Part shown: in pieces, positions 38,601 through 48,800 of the stretch
How the letters are laid out: each line of letters opens with the position of its first letter
How positions within the stretch are numbered: the first letter of the stretch is position 1
NCBI GenBank assembly: GCA_031275085.1
Contig: JAISPG010000019.1
Coordinates: 1 to 64,000 of the forward strand
Reading direction: 5' to 3'
From: Bacteroidales bacterium
GTDB taxonomy: Bacteria; Bacteroidota; Bacteroidia; Bacteroidales; ML635J-15
Length of the DNA stretch: 64,000 nt
The notes under the pieces: model-generated
What the model saw: only the letters and a program-made list of their open reading frames with translations
Told to the model about the DNA's origin: nothing
Database searches by the model: none
Program-made: the position numbers and the translations under genes

Positions 38601-39767
38601 ACTGAAAGCCGGGTCAGTATCATATTCCAATATTGTTGATCTTACCAGAACGGGATTTGTGCCGATACCATTTTCGGTATGTTCGAAATCGTGGAACATT
38701 AGTATCCTTTTGCATAATCTGTAGGTCCGAATATCAAATCCTGACCTGTAAGAAGAAAAAGGATCTTTTCTTGAAGCCCATTCAACATCTGCTTCAGGCA
38801 AAGGATTGGTTTCGTTGTGATCGCCATAGTCAAAAACCAGATTTAAGTGAAAACCTCCGTCATATTCACTGTTTATAGGATTTTCAGAATTTCTCATGGC
38901 TTTATTACCGTACTTTACTCTTTTAAGATATTTGTTTGTAAAGCTACGTTCATTATTTATCCTGTTATACTCAAAACTGCTTTCAGTGACGCCTGTAGTA
39001 TTTTCTACAACGTATTCAAATTGCATAATGTTTCCTTTGGCATCCCAGCTTTCTTCAATAAGCCATGAGAATATTCTGTCCGGATGGCTGGGATCAGATA
39101 TTGCATTTTTTTTCCTCAAACCATATATAGATACTATATTATCACGGCTGACAGTTCGCCAGTGACAATTATTTTTAGCATCATCACTGTTATTATTATC
39201 GACCCAGCGCTCTATTGATGCAAACAGACCTTCGGTACGCGGAGCATAGTAATAAACCGTATAATTCTCTTCAATTCTTTTTTTACGGCTACCGTTTGAA
39301 TTCATTACAGGAACCAGATCTTCTGTTCCCGACAAAATGAATATATCACTTTCGCTATCAGGGATATCATGATATTCAGGCAATCCTTTATCGGTTTTGC
39401 GGGTTATATTTGATAATCCTATGCTCCAGCCAATGCCAAAAACGCTGTTTCCGCTTCCCGAATCATAATTAAGGGAAAGTTGAGGAGTAAAATCTCCTCT
39501 TCCTTCGCTTATTGTTATTGGAACATTAAAAGAAGCTGTTCCGGTAACAGGATTTGCCTGAAATTTTTCTCCTATTCCGCGGATTGCTCCTCCTCCTGTC
39601 GGTAAACTTATTGAAGTTTGTTTACTTTCTGCGGTTCCTTTTGAATTATCATTAGCATTATCTGTTCTTCCTAGATTTTGTGATGTTTTTGTTGTCTTTT
39701 TTTCTGTATTTTGAATATGTTTACTTAATGATAAATCAGATTTAGAGATATTTTCTTTATTTTTCAT
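32676..39767 (-). CDS. Fused TcB-TcC (SpvB/Rhs) toxin-complex protein with LysM and GIY-YIG-like tip
   Basis: A 2363-residue cocoon subunit of a Tc (ABC) toxin. Domains in order: a disordered N-terminus (1-50); an SpvB domain (about 52-330, SLPTGGGAIRGIGEKFQANP and FTPQLSLNYDSGSGNSVFG); FG-GAP-like repeats within TcdB middle regions (about 500-740, LADMSGDGLTDIV, LADVDGTGTTDIL); many Rhs/YD repeats (about 1240-2000); and an Rhs core (about 1990-2095, DNHLGSACLELD, ERDEETGLYYYGARYYAAWL). The core ends near residue 2094 with YIDLDGLEEA, matching the DPxGL autocleavage site except for Leu in place of Pro. The released tip has LysM (about 2107-2155), a hydrophobic stretch (about 2190-2212) and a C-terminal domain (about 2235-2363). 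That domain has FVYVGRSS, SRDINHH, GSEQLQIEHY and NGI, like GIY-YIG nucleases. No signal peptide. Confidence 0.88.
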   Translation of the reverse strand: MKNKENISKSDLSLSKHIQNTEKKTTKTSQNLGRTDNANDNSKGTAESKQTSISLPTGGGAIRGIGEKFQANPVTGTASFNVPITISEGRGDFTPQLSLNYDSGSGNSVFGIGWSIGLSNITRKTDKGLPEYHDIPDSESDIFILSGTEDLVPVMNSNGSRKKRIEENYTVYYYAPRTEGLFASIERWVDNNNSDDAKNNCHWRTVSRDNIVSIYGLRKKNAISDPSHPDRIFSWLIEESWDAKGNIMQFEYVVENTTGVTESSFEYNRINNERSFTNKYLKRVKYGNKAMRNSENPINSEYDGGFHLNLVFDYGDHNETNPLPEADVEWASRKDPFSSYRSGFDIRTYRLCKRILMFHDFEHTENGIGTNPVLVRSTILEYDTDPAFSILKKITHKGHNGNNSETLPPLEFKYTTAEIGDKLKAVPEELLNDIPSGTDNSNYIWSDLYSEGISGILHQNDHAWYFKPNLGDIRFQNEDIDEPVPVFENIRKVVPKPAAVTGRYTSYRLDDINSDNYPELIIQNHGLNGYYSMNEDGKWENFKNFKNIPNIDYTDDNLRFMDLSGDGLSDIVISHGGRFDIYFSEGKEGYGNYRKVECSTEAGNAPVLVFSDVRHRIFLADMSGDGLTDIVKITGQSVCYWPNTGYGRFGEKIIMGSPPLFDSFDQFDTRYIHLADVDGTGTTDILYISYGKIRYFKNLSGNQWEEQQTSGNLVYNYTKYNYIQVVDLLGNGTQCVVFSSSLPTEIKNMFYLELTSGIKPFLLNYINNNMGAERKLHYAPSTKFYIKDKLQQKPWITKLPFVVHVLEKVEIIDNVGEKHFTSKYTYHHGYYDTAEREFRGFGMVEQLDTETFKEWSENNNNITDMNYSPPVLTKTWFHTGFYKNRKSISKQYAAEYYQYGEDWKLPDTKFPGDLTGEESREACRALKGNPLRIEVYARDNTYEQNIPYTITENSYLIKTIQEKDKNKHAVFSVLPQETLTINYERNDQDFRVVHSLNLEYDEYDNPLKQAKVAYKRTHADAIAGQNKTLVTITKNSFFNSNENSGFHRIGVPVETINFETEYFQNRSNKIRISDFSNSEINLKKIQHQYTYYYNEDCSAPLEPGEVASHALVYRTETLTLTQELIEKFCDHDLENNLYPESGAQYNILENVEYINLTEEIIKSYLTENDEDEEENETKLNYILRNEEYWIPSTIVGYDHMSFYMPVSETDQFDNITTITYDEYKLLPIEIIAPLNHATSIENNYYHLQPTKITDPNGNVTQVALNTLGMVTAQTVYGKNPGEGDVSLDSPTIKYEYNLDNWYKIITDPETNEQVENHKPVYVYTKTKTEHGTDSKFIETFEYTDGLGNLIMVKTTAEDKKVINEENQIIYIPQFLTSGKTIYDNKGNIVKQYEPWFSDNPDYESETETVQHGVTPIMHYDPLGRLIKTDFPDGTTSRVEFNAWQQSNFDQNDCDENSPHYNTPQVVYISPLGTAFKTVDKNTGFGNDAETTQTLDILEQVLFIEDACGRIMTKNLYDLAGQLIFTYNIDSGPRRILYNAAQQPVYKWDSRNHQIKINYDELMRPTDTYLISLEFEKLVEKIVYGTPGADPLYDYDNNQIGKIKEIYAQDGKTIYNLYDFKGNILTLTKQFAEDYAPTLDYTNFEDVILQTEIFEILTDYDALNRPVRITQPDGTIVENIYNKGGLLKAVTHNNQGYITDILYNARGQREDIYYGNGSKTKYEYNPNNFRLTRLLTTKNTGQDILQDLNYEYDSVGNIVKQTDNAQLTYYFSNSAIEPVCTYEYDALYRLIKATGREKEGLTDPGWEDFQNDLPVPNTDSNALQNYTHKFSYDELGNILSDNWKEYVYDTQTNRLLKHEEEQTLDDYFYDNHGNIISMTHLPTMEWDYKDQLISTTNGTFTSYYNYDNEGNRSRKVVEKTVNNIIVREERYYIGGYEIYKHFTNLENDYERETIKIADDIKTFVLIETKSIIEIEDGEIEKTPEPPIIRYQYDNHLGSACLELDAEGNIISYEEYHPFGTTSYRAGNDIVKVSLKRYKYCGKERDEETGLYYYGARYYAAWLCRFVSVDPLQHEYPHYTPYQYAGNKPITYIDLDGLEEAKRDFTTEPPDTYTIQKGDTFWDLANKWGLEQGVLESLNPTLNPTNLQIGQEIISTPDYPVNAPFTQTYTVNTTETQYIEQEQSRSFGPSLATAGAFSLSDGLLPIGEIAGLLLLAGTAAYFALTKAPTISIPIEIPKVETKTEPSPFNYVTYTKTHSETGFVYVGRSSGYGSPESIVKSRDINHHKTAEGYGEAVLSNSLQSQVLGGFNYRLNDPAYWAIRGSEQLQIEHYRGLGISGNTRNGISDFNQFRDKYINAARKLLGH

Positions 39768-39814
39768 ATTTTCTTGTTTTTATTTTAAGAAAAACTAATA
39801 ATTTTATTATCTCT

Positions 39815-42800
39815 TTAGTTGTTTTTTAGTATGAATCCGGCTACTATGTTTTCAACATTTTTAGGGCTAAAACCAGAAAACTCTAATTTCCATTCGCCCA
39901 AAGTTGCTATATTACCGCTTGCTGGCTCATATTCTCCTGCATATAAGTAAATATTGCCGTTAGCCTCACCATTAATTGTATCGTTATTATCTTTTATTTT
40001 CCTTACATATTTTGTCAATTCTATTTCAATACTATTTTCATTTTTCTTGAATATAAGTTTAGGCGTGTTGCCGCCAACTTCCAGATCGTTCAAAGATGAT
40101 AAATTTACGGATATTTTATATATATTGGGTTGTTGCATCCTCATAAAGAACGGAAGATTTTTTTCTGTTATGGTAAATTTAGTTTCATTCAGCGACGAAG
40201 ACATTTTATACCATTCATCAGGAAAATCTACTTTCGGACTGAATAAAACAGCTCCCATTTCCGGTAAATTATCGCGTAGCTCTTTAATCGCTTCATTTTC
40301 AAGTCTGCCGTCATGTAATGCAGTATAATTTATATGCAGGATCACATCGGAAATACTATCCAGATTTATCTGGCTTATTCCGGATGGGAATCTTATCTGC
40401 CAGGAACTTATTACACCTGCATTTTCAAAAGGAAGATAACGCTCGTCGCTAAAATTCAGTTCAAACATACCGGAATCATTTTGTGCATTGCTTGTACATA
40501 TATATTCTCTTCCGCCTGTCTGGTAAACAAATCTGTTGTCGGTAGGAGTTTCTTCTGTGTAAATTGTACCGTTCACTAAGGTAGACTTAACACGTACTTT
40601 TGATTTCTGCAAAGTAAGCATGCAACTGATATTTGTAAAAGGCCCTGCTACATTCGGTATAGTTATTGAAACGGATTTTATACGTCTCATATAATGTCCC
40701 GGATAGTCCATATTAAATAGCATTTCGGGCAGCTCAATTTCAATAGAGTTATCACTACTGGTTTTCAATTTAATTAATTCGCCAGGGTATATTTCAGCCA
40801 GTGAAATATGTTTTGTTAACTCAAGCGTGCGTTTATTTGCATTAATATATGCTGCATCTAATTGATGTAATCCTGCTAAAAGTTGTTCGCCGCTCAATAA
40901 TCCTCTTCTTAGACTGTCCCAGTAACCGAATTGTATAAAATTTGGAGTTTCATATATTCCCAGTTCGTGGCAATAACAGTTTTCAGCTTTTTTTGCCATA
41001 TCATAAGCCAGTTTGTATGACTGGAAAAAAACAGAAGAAATTTTGGTTACCATCCAATTATAAAGGTCTTCATTTGTATATTTTGATTTATAATAATCCA
41101 GTATTGATTTTCCCTGTTCAATCTGTAATTCAAAACTCTGCAATTCTTTTTCAGCTACCATAAGTCGTATTTCGGCAGCTACCAGTTGTGTTTTAAGCTG
41201 TTCTATTTCTATATTTGCCTGTGCTGCCTGAAAATCCCAGTCTTCTTTACGGCGTTGATAACCGGCTTTTGTTGCTGACAGAGAAGATGCTCTGTCTAAG
41301 GTTCTACCAATAACAGACAAACCATCCATAGTCAAACTTAATGAACTTGAAATTTGAGTACCGCCAATAGAAAATACAGTAACAGGAGATCCCGTTGCTC
41401 CGGCTCCACCTGTCTGAAAATCGGGGATATAACTTAGACCAGCAGCAAGTATTTTTCCTGACGATATTGCTATATCCATAGTCCCGGCAGCTATGCTTAA
41501 ATCAAATGATTTTGATTCCAGAGAATTAACGGATTCCCTGCTGCTGTAATATTCTTTTCTGGCTTCGGTCATAAGTATGCTTTGGTTTATGGCTTCTATA
41601 TTTTCACTGGCTTCGTCGACCTGCAGCTTCCTGACCTGTAAGGAAGATTGTAGTAGGTTTATCTGTTGGATACTGTTTAACAGTCCTAATGTTTCAGCAT
41701 CTTTTTTCTCCAGTGCCGAAAGTAGTTTATCTCCAAGTTGTTTTACTTCAGAAGTAAATTCAATAGCTTTTTGCAGAATAATCCTGAATCTGTAATATGG
41801 TTGAGGGGCAGTAATTTCGTTTAGTGCATCTCCGATTGACAGACCTGCTGCTACAGCTTTTACAAGCATTGCCGGATCTATAGGCGGTTCAAATAAAGGA
41901 AGCTCCCTTACAATTCCTTCTATATTCATGCAATTGCGTAATTTAAACAAACGGTCTTCAACAATATCCCAATATCCCCATAATTGTTCGTTATGTGGAA
42001 TACAAAAATTCTTGGCATCAATACGCGGAAGATTCATTGTATTATGTAATGGATATGTCGGTAATTGTGCTCTTTCATTCCAGTTTCTATCGGCTAAACC
42101 TTCTGTTATGCTTACTTCATAATTAAAAAAATGACTGTCTGGATGTTCATTGTAAGTTGGAATTTTTGAAGGCACAGTTTCTGTTTTATTTTCAATAAGG
42201 TAAGTTGCAGAATTTCCGATTGTTTCGATAACAACAGGACTACCGGCATCTATATCAGTATTTATTCTGTTGCTCCTTTCCTGATTTGATAAACTTTCCA
42301 GAAACTGGTAATTATTGACAGAGGTATATATATTGTTTCCACTATTAGAGTCAGGAACAATACTTCTGATATATTGGGCATTCTGATCACTATTCGTGGC
42401 TATTCTACCATATCCGTCAAGTAGATCATAATGTGCATCTTCAATATCTTGAAAATTTATGTATGATATATTTTCATAATCTTTAGGAATAAGTGCAGGA
42501 CGTTTTCCTAATATTTCATATGCCAGAATATACAGTAATGTTGCCTCATTATTAGATTCCAGGGTATCCTGCCTGAAAAGCTGGTCCGCCCATGCAATTA
42601 TATTATCTATATATTTCATTACTATTGCTTTTTGATAGGCAACCAGTCTGCTGCGTGCGATCAGGTGAGGATTATACGGATTATTAAGCCATTCGTTTAT
42701 TTCATTAACATGCAAACTGATATTGCTAAGGATCCTTGCTATATGCTGCGACTGATAAGTAATGTCATTTATTTCGTATAGAGGTTTGGTAACCCAGAAT

Positions 42801-45800
42801 TTTTGCGGACTGCTTCCCGATGTTGTAGTTGTCGGATTAAATATGTAATTATACCATTTCATTGCTTCTTCAAATTTTTGTTCCTGGCTTAATTTATTCG
42901 CAATATAAAATGGTATGTGAAAAAATAGTTCCCAGTTATATGCCGAATAGGAACCGGAACTGTTAAAATCAACTATTTCTTTTACATATTCAGGTGTTGA
43001 TCTGATCTTACCGATTCTGCTGTCCGGATCATATTCCTTGTAAAAGTCATACTGTTCTGATGATGGGGTTTGTATTGATCTGTTAAATATGCCGTCTATA
43101 CCGTTTTTATAGAGTTCTTCTCTGAATAGTTTAGTATAAGGATGATAGTGTGGAAAAAATAGATATTTTCTTTTAGAACTTTCAATAACCGGATTTATAA
43201 AAAATGTACGTGCAGAATCCTGGTAAAAGGATGGAAAAGCATATAAAGATTCTGGAAAAGCTTCATAATATCTTCTGTTATTGACCAAAATAAAAAAGTT
43301 AGGATCTTTCTTATTTGTAGTAAGCATATTGTCTTTTGTAATATTATTTCCATTTTTGGAAATTCCAGGATCATATACCCCAGTCCTTTCTGATATTGCA
43401 TTTGCCGGCTTCATATAAAACCTTGAAGATATTATAGATACGTTGAATTTCACATTACCCCACATTGAATATAAATATATTTCAGGAATTTCGTCCTCAT
43501 TCATTTGAGATAAGATATTTTTAATTTTTTCAATGTATGTGATTTCATACAAATAATGTGCAGCGCTAGGGAGTGGATAATCCGCAGAAATACCATTATA
43601 GATAATATGATTTGACATTGAGATAGCTCTGTAAACATCTCCGTTAAAATAAAAAACTCCATATCTGAAAGGTGTAGTCATAGTATCCTCATTTCGGGAC
43701 ATATTTACAAAAAATACCAGAGATTCCGAATCTCCACCATGAACAGACAAAAAATAATCAGATTTTTTTGGCATTGGGTATGTGTTGTATACATCTCTGA
43801 ATTCTATATGTTTTTTATATGAATAATTTATTTCCGACCATTTATTGTTTTTATAGATAGTCCAGCATAATTGCACTTCTGCATATTCTATTGGGTCTCC
43901 AGGCTCATTATTTTTTGAAGTATTTATATTTTTGTTTATAACATTTAGCCAGAATAAATGTAATTTATTATTAAATACTACAGGAACAATATTATCTGTT
44001 TCAATTTCAAGATCAATTTTCAGCCAATTGGTCCATATATTTGTAAAAATATCCAGTTTCCTGTAGTAATACTGGTATGGCTTTGAATTTGTACGGCCAA
44101 CTATATGGTATTCTATTATTTTATCTTTTGTTGGATCAGTATCTAGATGATGTTTATCATCAAAAAAAACAGTATTTGTGTTATATCCTATAATAGTTAG
44201 TCTGGATATATCGGAAAGTTTCTTTAAATAGTTGTCAACAGCGATTTCTACGTTCTGTTCATTTATTTCGTTCTGGCTTAGTTCATCTTCCAGTTCTTTA
44301 AAAAAACTTGTTTTATTATCACGTAACTCCGGTTCTATCCAGTTTTCGGGATACAGGAATATTTTACGGTTAGCTTCCCAAAGCCTGTATTTTTTCATCC
44401 ATTCCCATTGTTTCCATTGTTCATCATATTCTTCGTCAATAACAACAGGTTGTTCCATATTCAGTTTGGCACGCTGCACAAATAACTGGACAGAATTGGT
44501 TGCTTGTACTATACGGGATATTTTCATACATGACGACATTTCCGTATCCAGAAGAAAATTTGAATAAAGATCGGTTCTGTCGTACCATTGTCCGCTATCT
44601 CTTGAATATTTTATGATTAAAAATTCTGCAAGGGCAAAACTTTTTGCTTCGCGTATAGGGTTTTGTATCTCCGGCATTTTATCAAGCCATGTGTTAATAT
44701 CATAAAGCGATTTAAATTTGTCTTTTACTTCCTGGCTTATTGCTTTTTCGTTATTATTATCTCTTTTTGTCCACTTGTATAATTGTGATATTGAAACATT
44801 ATATTGTTTGGAAATACGGGATAATTTCAAAACGGAATCATAAACAGAATTTCCATAAGGTACGAATGACAGATGAAATATGGTTATTGGAAAATGCAGA
44901 TCAAGATCACCTTTTATTATAAGATTGATCTCTTCTACACTATATCCTGTTAAATTTGAAAAAAGTTCGACAAATTGATCGTAATCAGAAGCTTGATCTA
45001 ATATTTTAAACAGGTTTAGTCCATTATTTGCAGTTCCAAATGTTTTTTGATACTCAACTATTTTAATCAGTCTCAGTATAGTATAAAGATCAGTTTCAAT
45101 ATTTTCGTAATTGAAATAAAATAGTCCAAAAGAGGCAGTATCGTCCATTTTAAATAATAATGTGTATTCCTCCAGTGTCAGGTCAAGCTTTTTTATAACA
45201 AGGCAGGCTTTATTAATTAGCTTCAGTATATCATGGAGTTTTGTTTCAGTTTCTTCATTTTCAGGGATATAAGCCTCAATTATCTTTTCAATAAGATTTT
45301 TTATTCCTTCTCCGGTTCTAAACTTATGTAATAGATATTGTTCTATAATAGGAGTGGAAACATCAAAGGATTCTGCAATGGATTCTATTAATGATAGATA
45401 TACGTTTGTCTGATTTATATAATTAATTATATATGTATATCTTTCTTCAAGGTAAGAAGATGTTGTTATGGGGTCCAGATCCATCAGTATTTCTTTACCT
45501 TCCAAAGTAATGCCAACCATTTCGGGAAATATTTCATCGATAAATACACTGATTTTGTCATCTGTAATGTTTATCTCTGCTTCAATCAGGTCTAATATCT
45601 GAAATATAAGTTCTTCATTGCTGAATCTTTCAACAGTGAGGAGATAGTTTATAAAATAGTTTTTATACTCTTCATTTGTTATATATGTTCCGGTATTTTC
45701 CGGATCTTCCGGATTTTCCGGGTTTTCTGTTTTTTTTATTATCTGATCTTCAGACGGAATAGCAAGTTTTCCAGCTTCAAGTATTGTAAGGATTTTTTCA

Positions 45801-48800
45801 GTATGATCAATTAGTTGTTCATTGGTTAGGGCAAGTAACTTAGCGTTTTCGGATATTTCATTTTCATCTCCATCTTTACCGTATCTTACTAAATATTCTA
45901 TATCTGTTAATGTAAAAGAGGACTCTTTGATAATAGAAGGAATGTCAAACATATTACGGTAATTCATATTAAATGGCAAACATGGGCTTTCATCATCATC
46001 ATCATTTATCATGCTAACCCACAAAAAAGTCTCATAAACAGAAAATTTTGTCTTCTTTGATAAAATACTGTAGCGATACAGGTAACTCAGGAATTCAATT
46101 CCGTATTCACCCTGATCCCAGACAGAATTTAAATATAACAATTCATCTAATGTTAAAGAAACACATGCAGCTATTATGCTTTTATCTTCTTCTGAAAAAT
46201 CGTCAAAGCTTGCATAATTATTGCCGTTTTTTATATTTTCGAGTTTTTCATTTACAGGATTTCTTAATGTAGTATTTAAAAATATCTTGTCATAGATACT
46301 TTGTTGTCTACGTCCATTTTCAAAATAATCGTCCGTGCTTATATTGCCGTATAAAACTACAGCATCTTCCACTGAAAGGTTTAATTTTTTTTGATTAATA
46401 TTAAAAAAACCAATATCAGAAAGGGTAAGTATTGACAAATCCGGTTCGGGTGAATCCATCAGATAATTACCCGACATTAATAAATCAAGTTCCCATATTT
46501 TCCAGCCGGTTTTTTGCCATAACCGGATAAAACGGTGGGTTTTATCAAATCTAATTGCTGTTCCTTCTATATATTCATTTTTATATGAACAATCAGTTGT
46601 AAAGTTTGTCTTTATTCCGGGCCATTTTGAATTTGCAATGTCCAGTACTTGATAAACATTAAGATTAGTATCTTTCATAAAGTCGGTAACAAGCATTCTT
46701 TTTATATCGCCACTGAAATCCTGTAACCTGCTCCACACACTGTTTCTGGAAATAACAGTACCATAATTACCTGTAACAACACTTTCTTCAAAGCTGGTTA
46801 ATTCAAAATATTCAGCTGCAAACCTGCTTTCAGGGGGACCTAAAGTGGTATTAATAAAAATAAAATAGTCAATTAGTTCATAGCGGTTTATTCCTATTTC
46901 TTTTAAAAAAGTACGTGTTTCTGTTTGCCATAAATTCAGGGGAGCATACATCGGAAAAAGATTTTCTTTTATCATGTCGTATGCCGTAATATCTCCGTAT
47001 TGTAATAAATGTTCGGGAGCAGCCAGTAATTCTTTGCTTGATAATGTGGTTTGACATTGTGAAACACTACGGTTAAAATTATATTCTGTTTTTAAAACAG
47101 CTTCTTCTAGTACTTCGCAGATCAGGTCAATATATGGAAGTAATGTATTCGTGTTTTGTTCGTTAAGGTATATTAATTCAATATCCGGTCTTTTTTGTAC
47201 AAGATATTCTACTACTGCCATTGTATTATTGCTACTTGTACGCCTTCCTTTCAGAAATGCCAGTAAGTCTGCAAGGTAAGCTGCTGCACTGTATACTGAA
47301 CTGTCATAAGGACATTCACACATTGTTTCATCTCCAAACAATATTTCTATATCCGGAATTTCATCTTTAAATTCATCAGCAAGTTTATGTCTCTCGTAGG
47401 GGGAGATTGATACCGGCGTTGCCTGGTGGAAAGAATTGTGAATATCGGAAAATGCAAATAAATTAAGGGCATAACGTCCGGTAGACAGGTTGTATATACC
47501 GTTTATTTGCTCTTCAGAATATGATTTTCTTAGTAATTTGGTCTCAAAAATATTTTTTAATTGTTGCTTACCTGTATAATATACTTGAGCAGCGTTTGTA
47601 ATATCGCATTTAAGTAAATTTAACGTATCATCAGGAGTTGGAGATATTCTTGCAACATTCTGGAATTTTTTTAATTGTCCGGTGATTTCCGGATTATCTA
47701 TATTTAATTTATCGATCCGGTCTTTTAAGATGTTAAAATCAGGATTGGATAATAAAATATTCAGTATTTCTTTATCATAATCAAATTTCAGATCAGGATC
47801 ATCAATAATTAATGTTACTGCATTTATATCAGGATACATTATTTGAATATCGGCATATATCAGATTTATATAATTGGTCGCTTTTTCTTCTTCCGAACTT
47901 CCGGGAATACTTTTGGGATAACCTGTTGCTTTTACAAATTCCGATATAAGCTTTAAATTTAATGTCCCAAGAATTTTAGTATTGGTATTAAGCAGGTCTT
48001 TATCAAAATTATTATACATGAGTTTTACCATCGGAGGAAAATTCCATGCTATTCTGCTTATATTGAAACCTGCTGATATTATATTTACAGTTTCCGTTCC
48101 ATATAGGGTGTAGTATTTTTCAGAATTAAACTCTTCGATAAATTTATCAAGGTTATCCGAATTTTTCAGAAAAATATCCAATATGTCATTTAATAAAGGA
48201 TCTGTAGCTTTTTCACTGACCGCGGTTATTATATCATATAAGGAAGAATCGCCGTCAAGTATGTTTTTACGTATTCCTGTTTTTCTTATATAATTGAATA
48301 TAGCAGATGCCAGTTTTTCGACTTCACCATATTCCTTTTGAATAAGCTTATAGTTTGTATAGTTGTATTTATAAGAATTAACTATAGCATTAGTTAGTGT
48401 TTCAATAGAGACAAATAGCATTCCATAATCTATTTTTTCAAATATCATTTTTTTATGTAAATCCCATTCTTCCTGATCTTTTGTTTGAAGCAGCAGCTTA
48501 AATGGAATATTTTGCGGAACATTTTGACATATTATTCCGAAAATTATTGCTCTGTCAAATCCTGATTGTTTTTGCAGTTCATTTGCCAGCGTCATTTTTA
48601 TTAACATATTGAAATCGATAGATAATTGGAGAGAAAGCTTGATGATATCGTCCGGCATCATTTCCCAAAGCTCACCATCTTGGATATTCATAATGCTTAA
48701 ACTTTCAATTATATAATCGCTCAAAGACTGTCTGTAATTAATAAAACTTTCGTAATTAAAACTTAATTCTTTGGATATACTATCAAATGAAAATATATCT

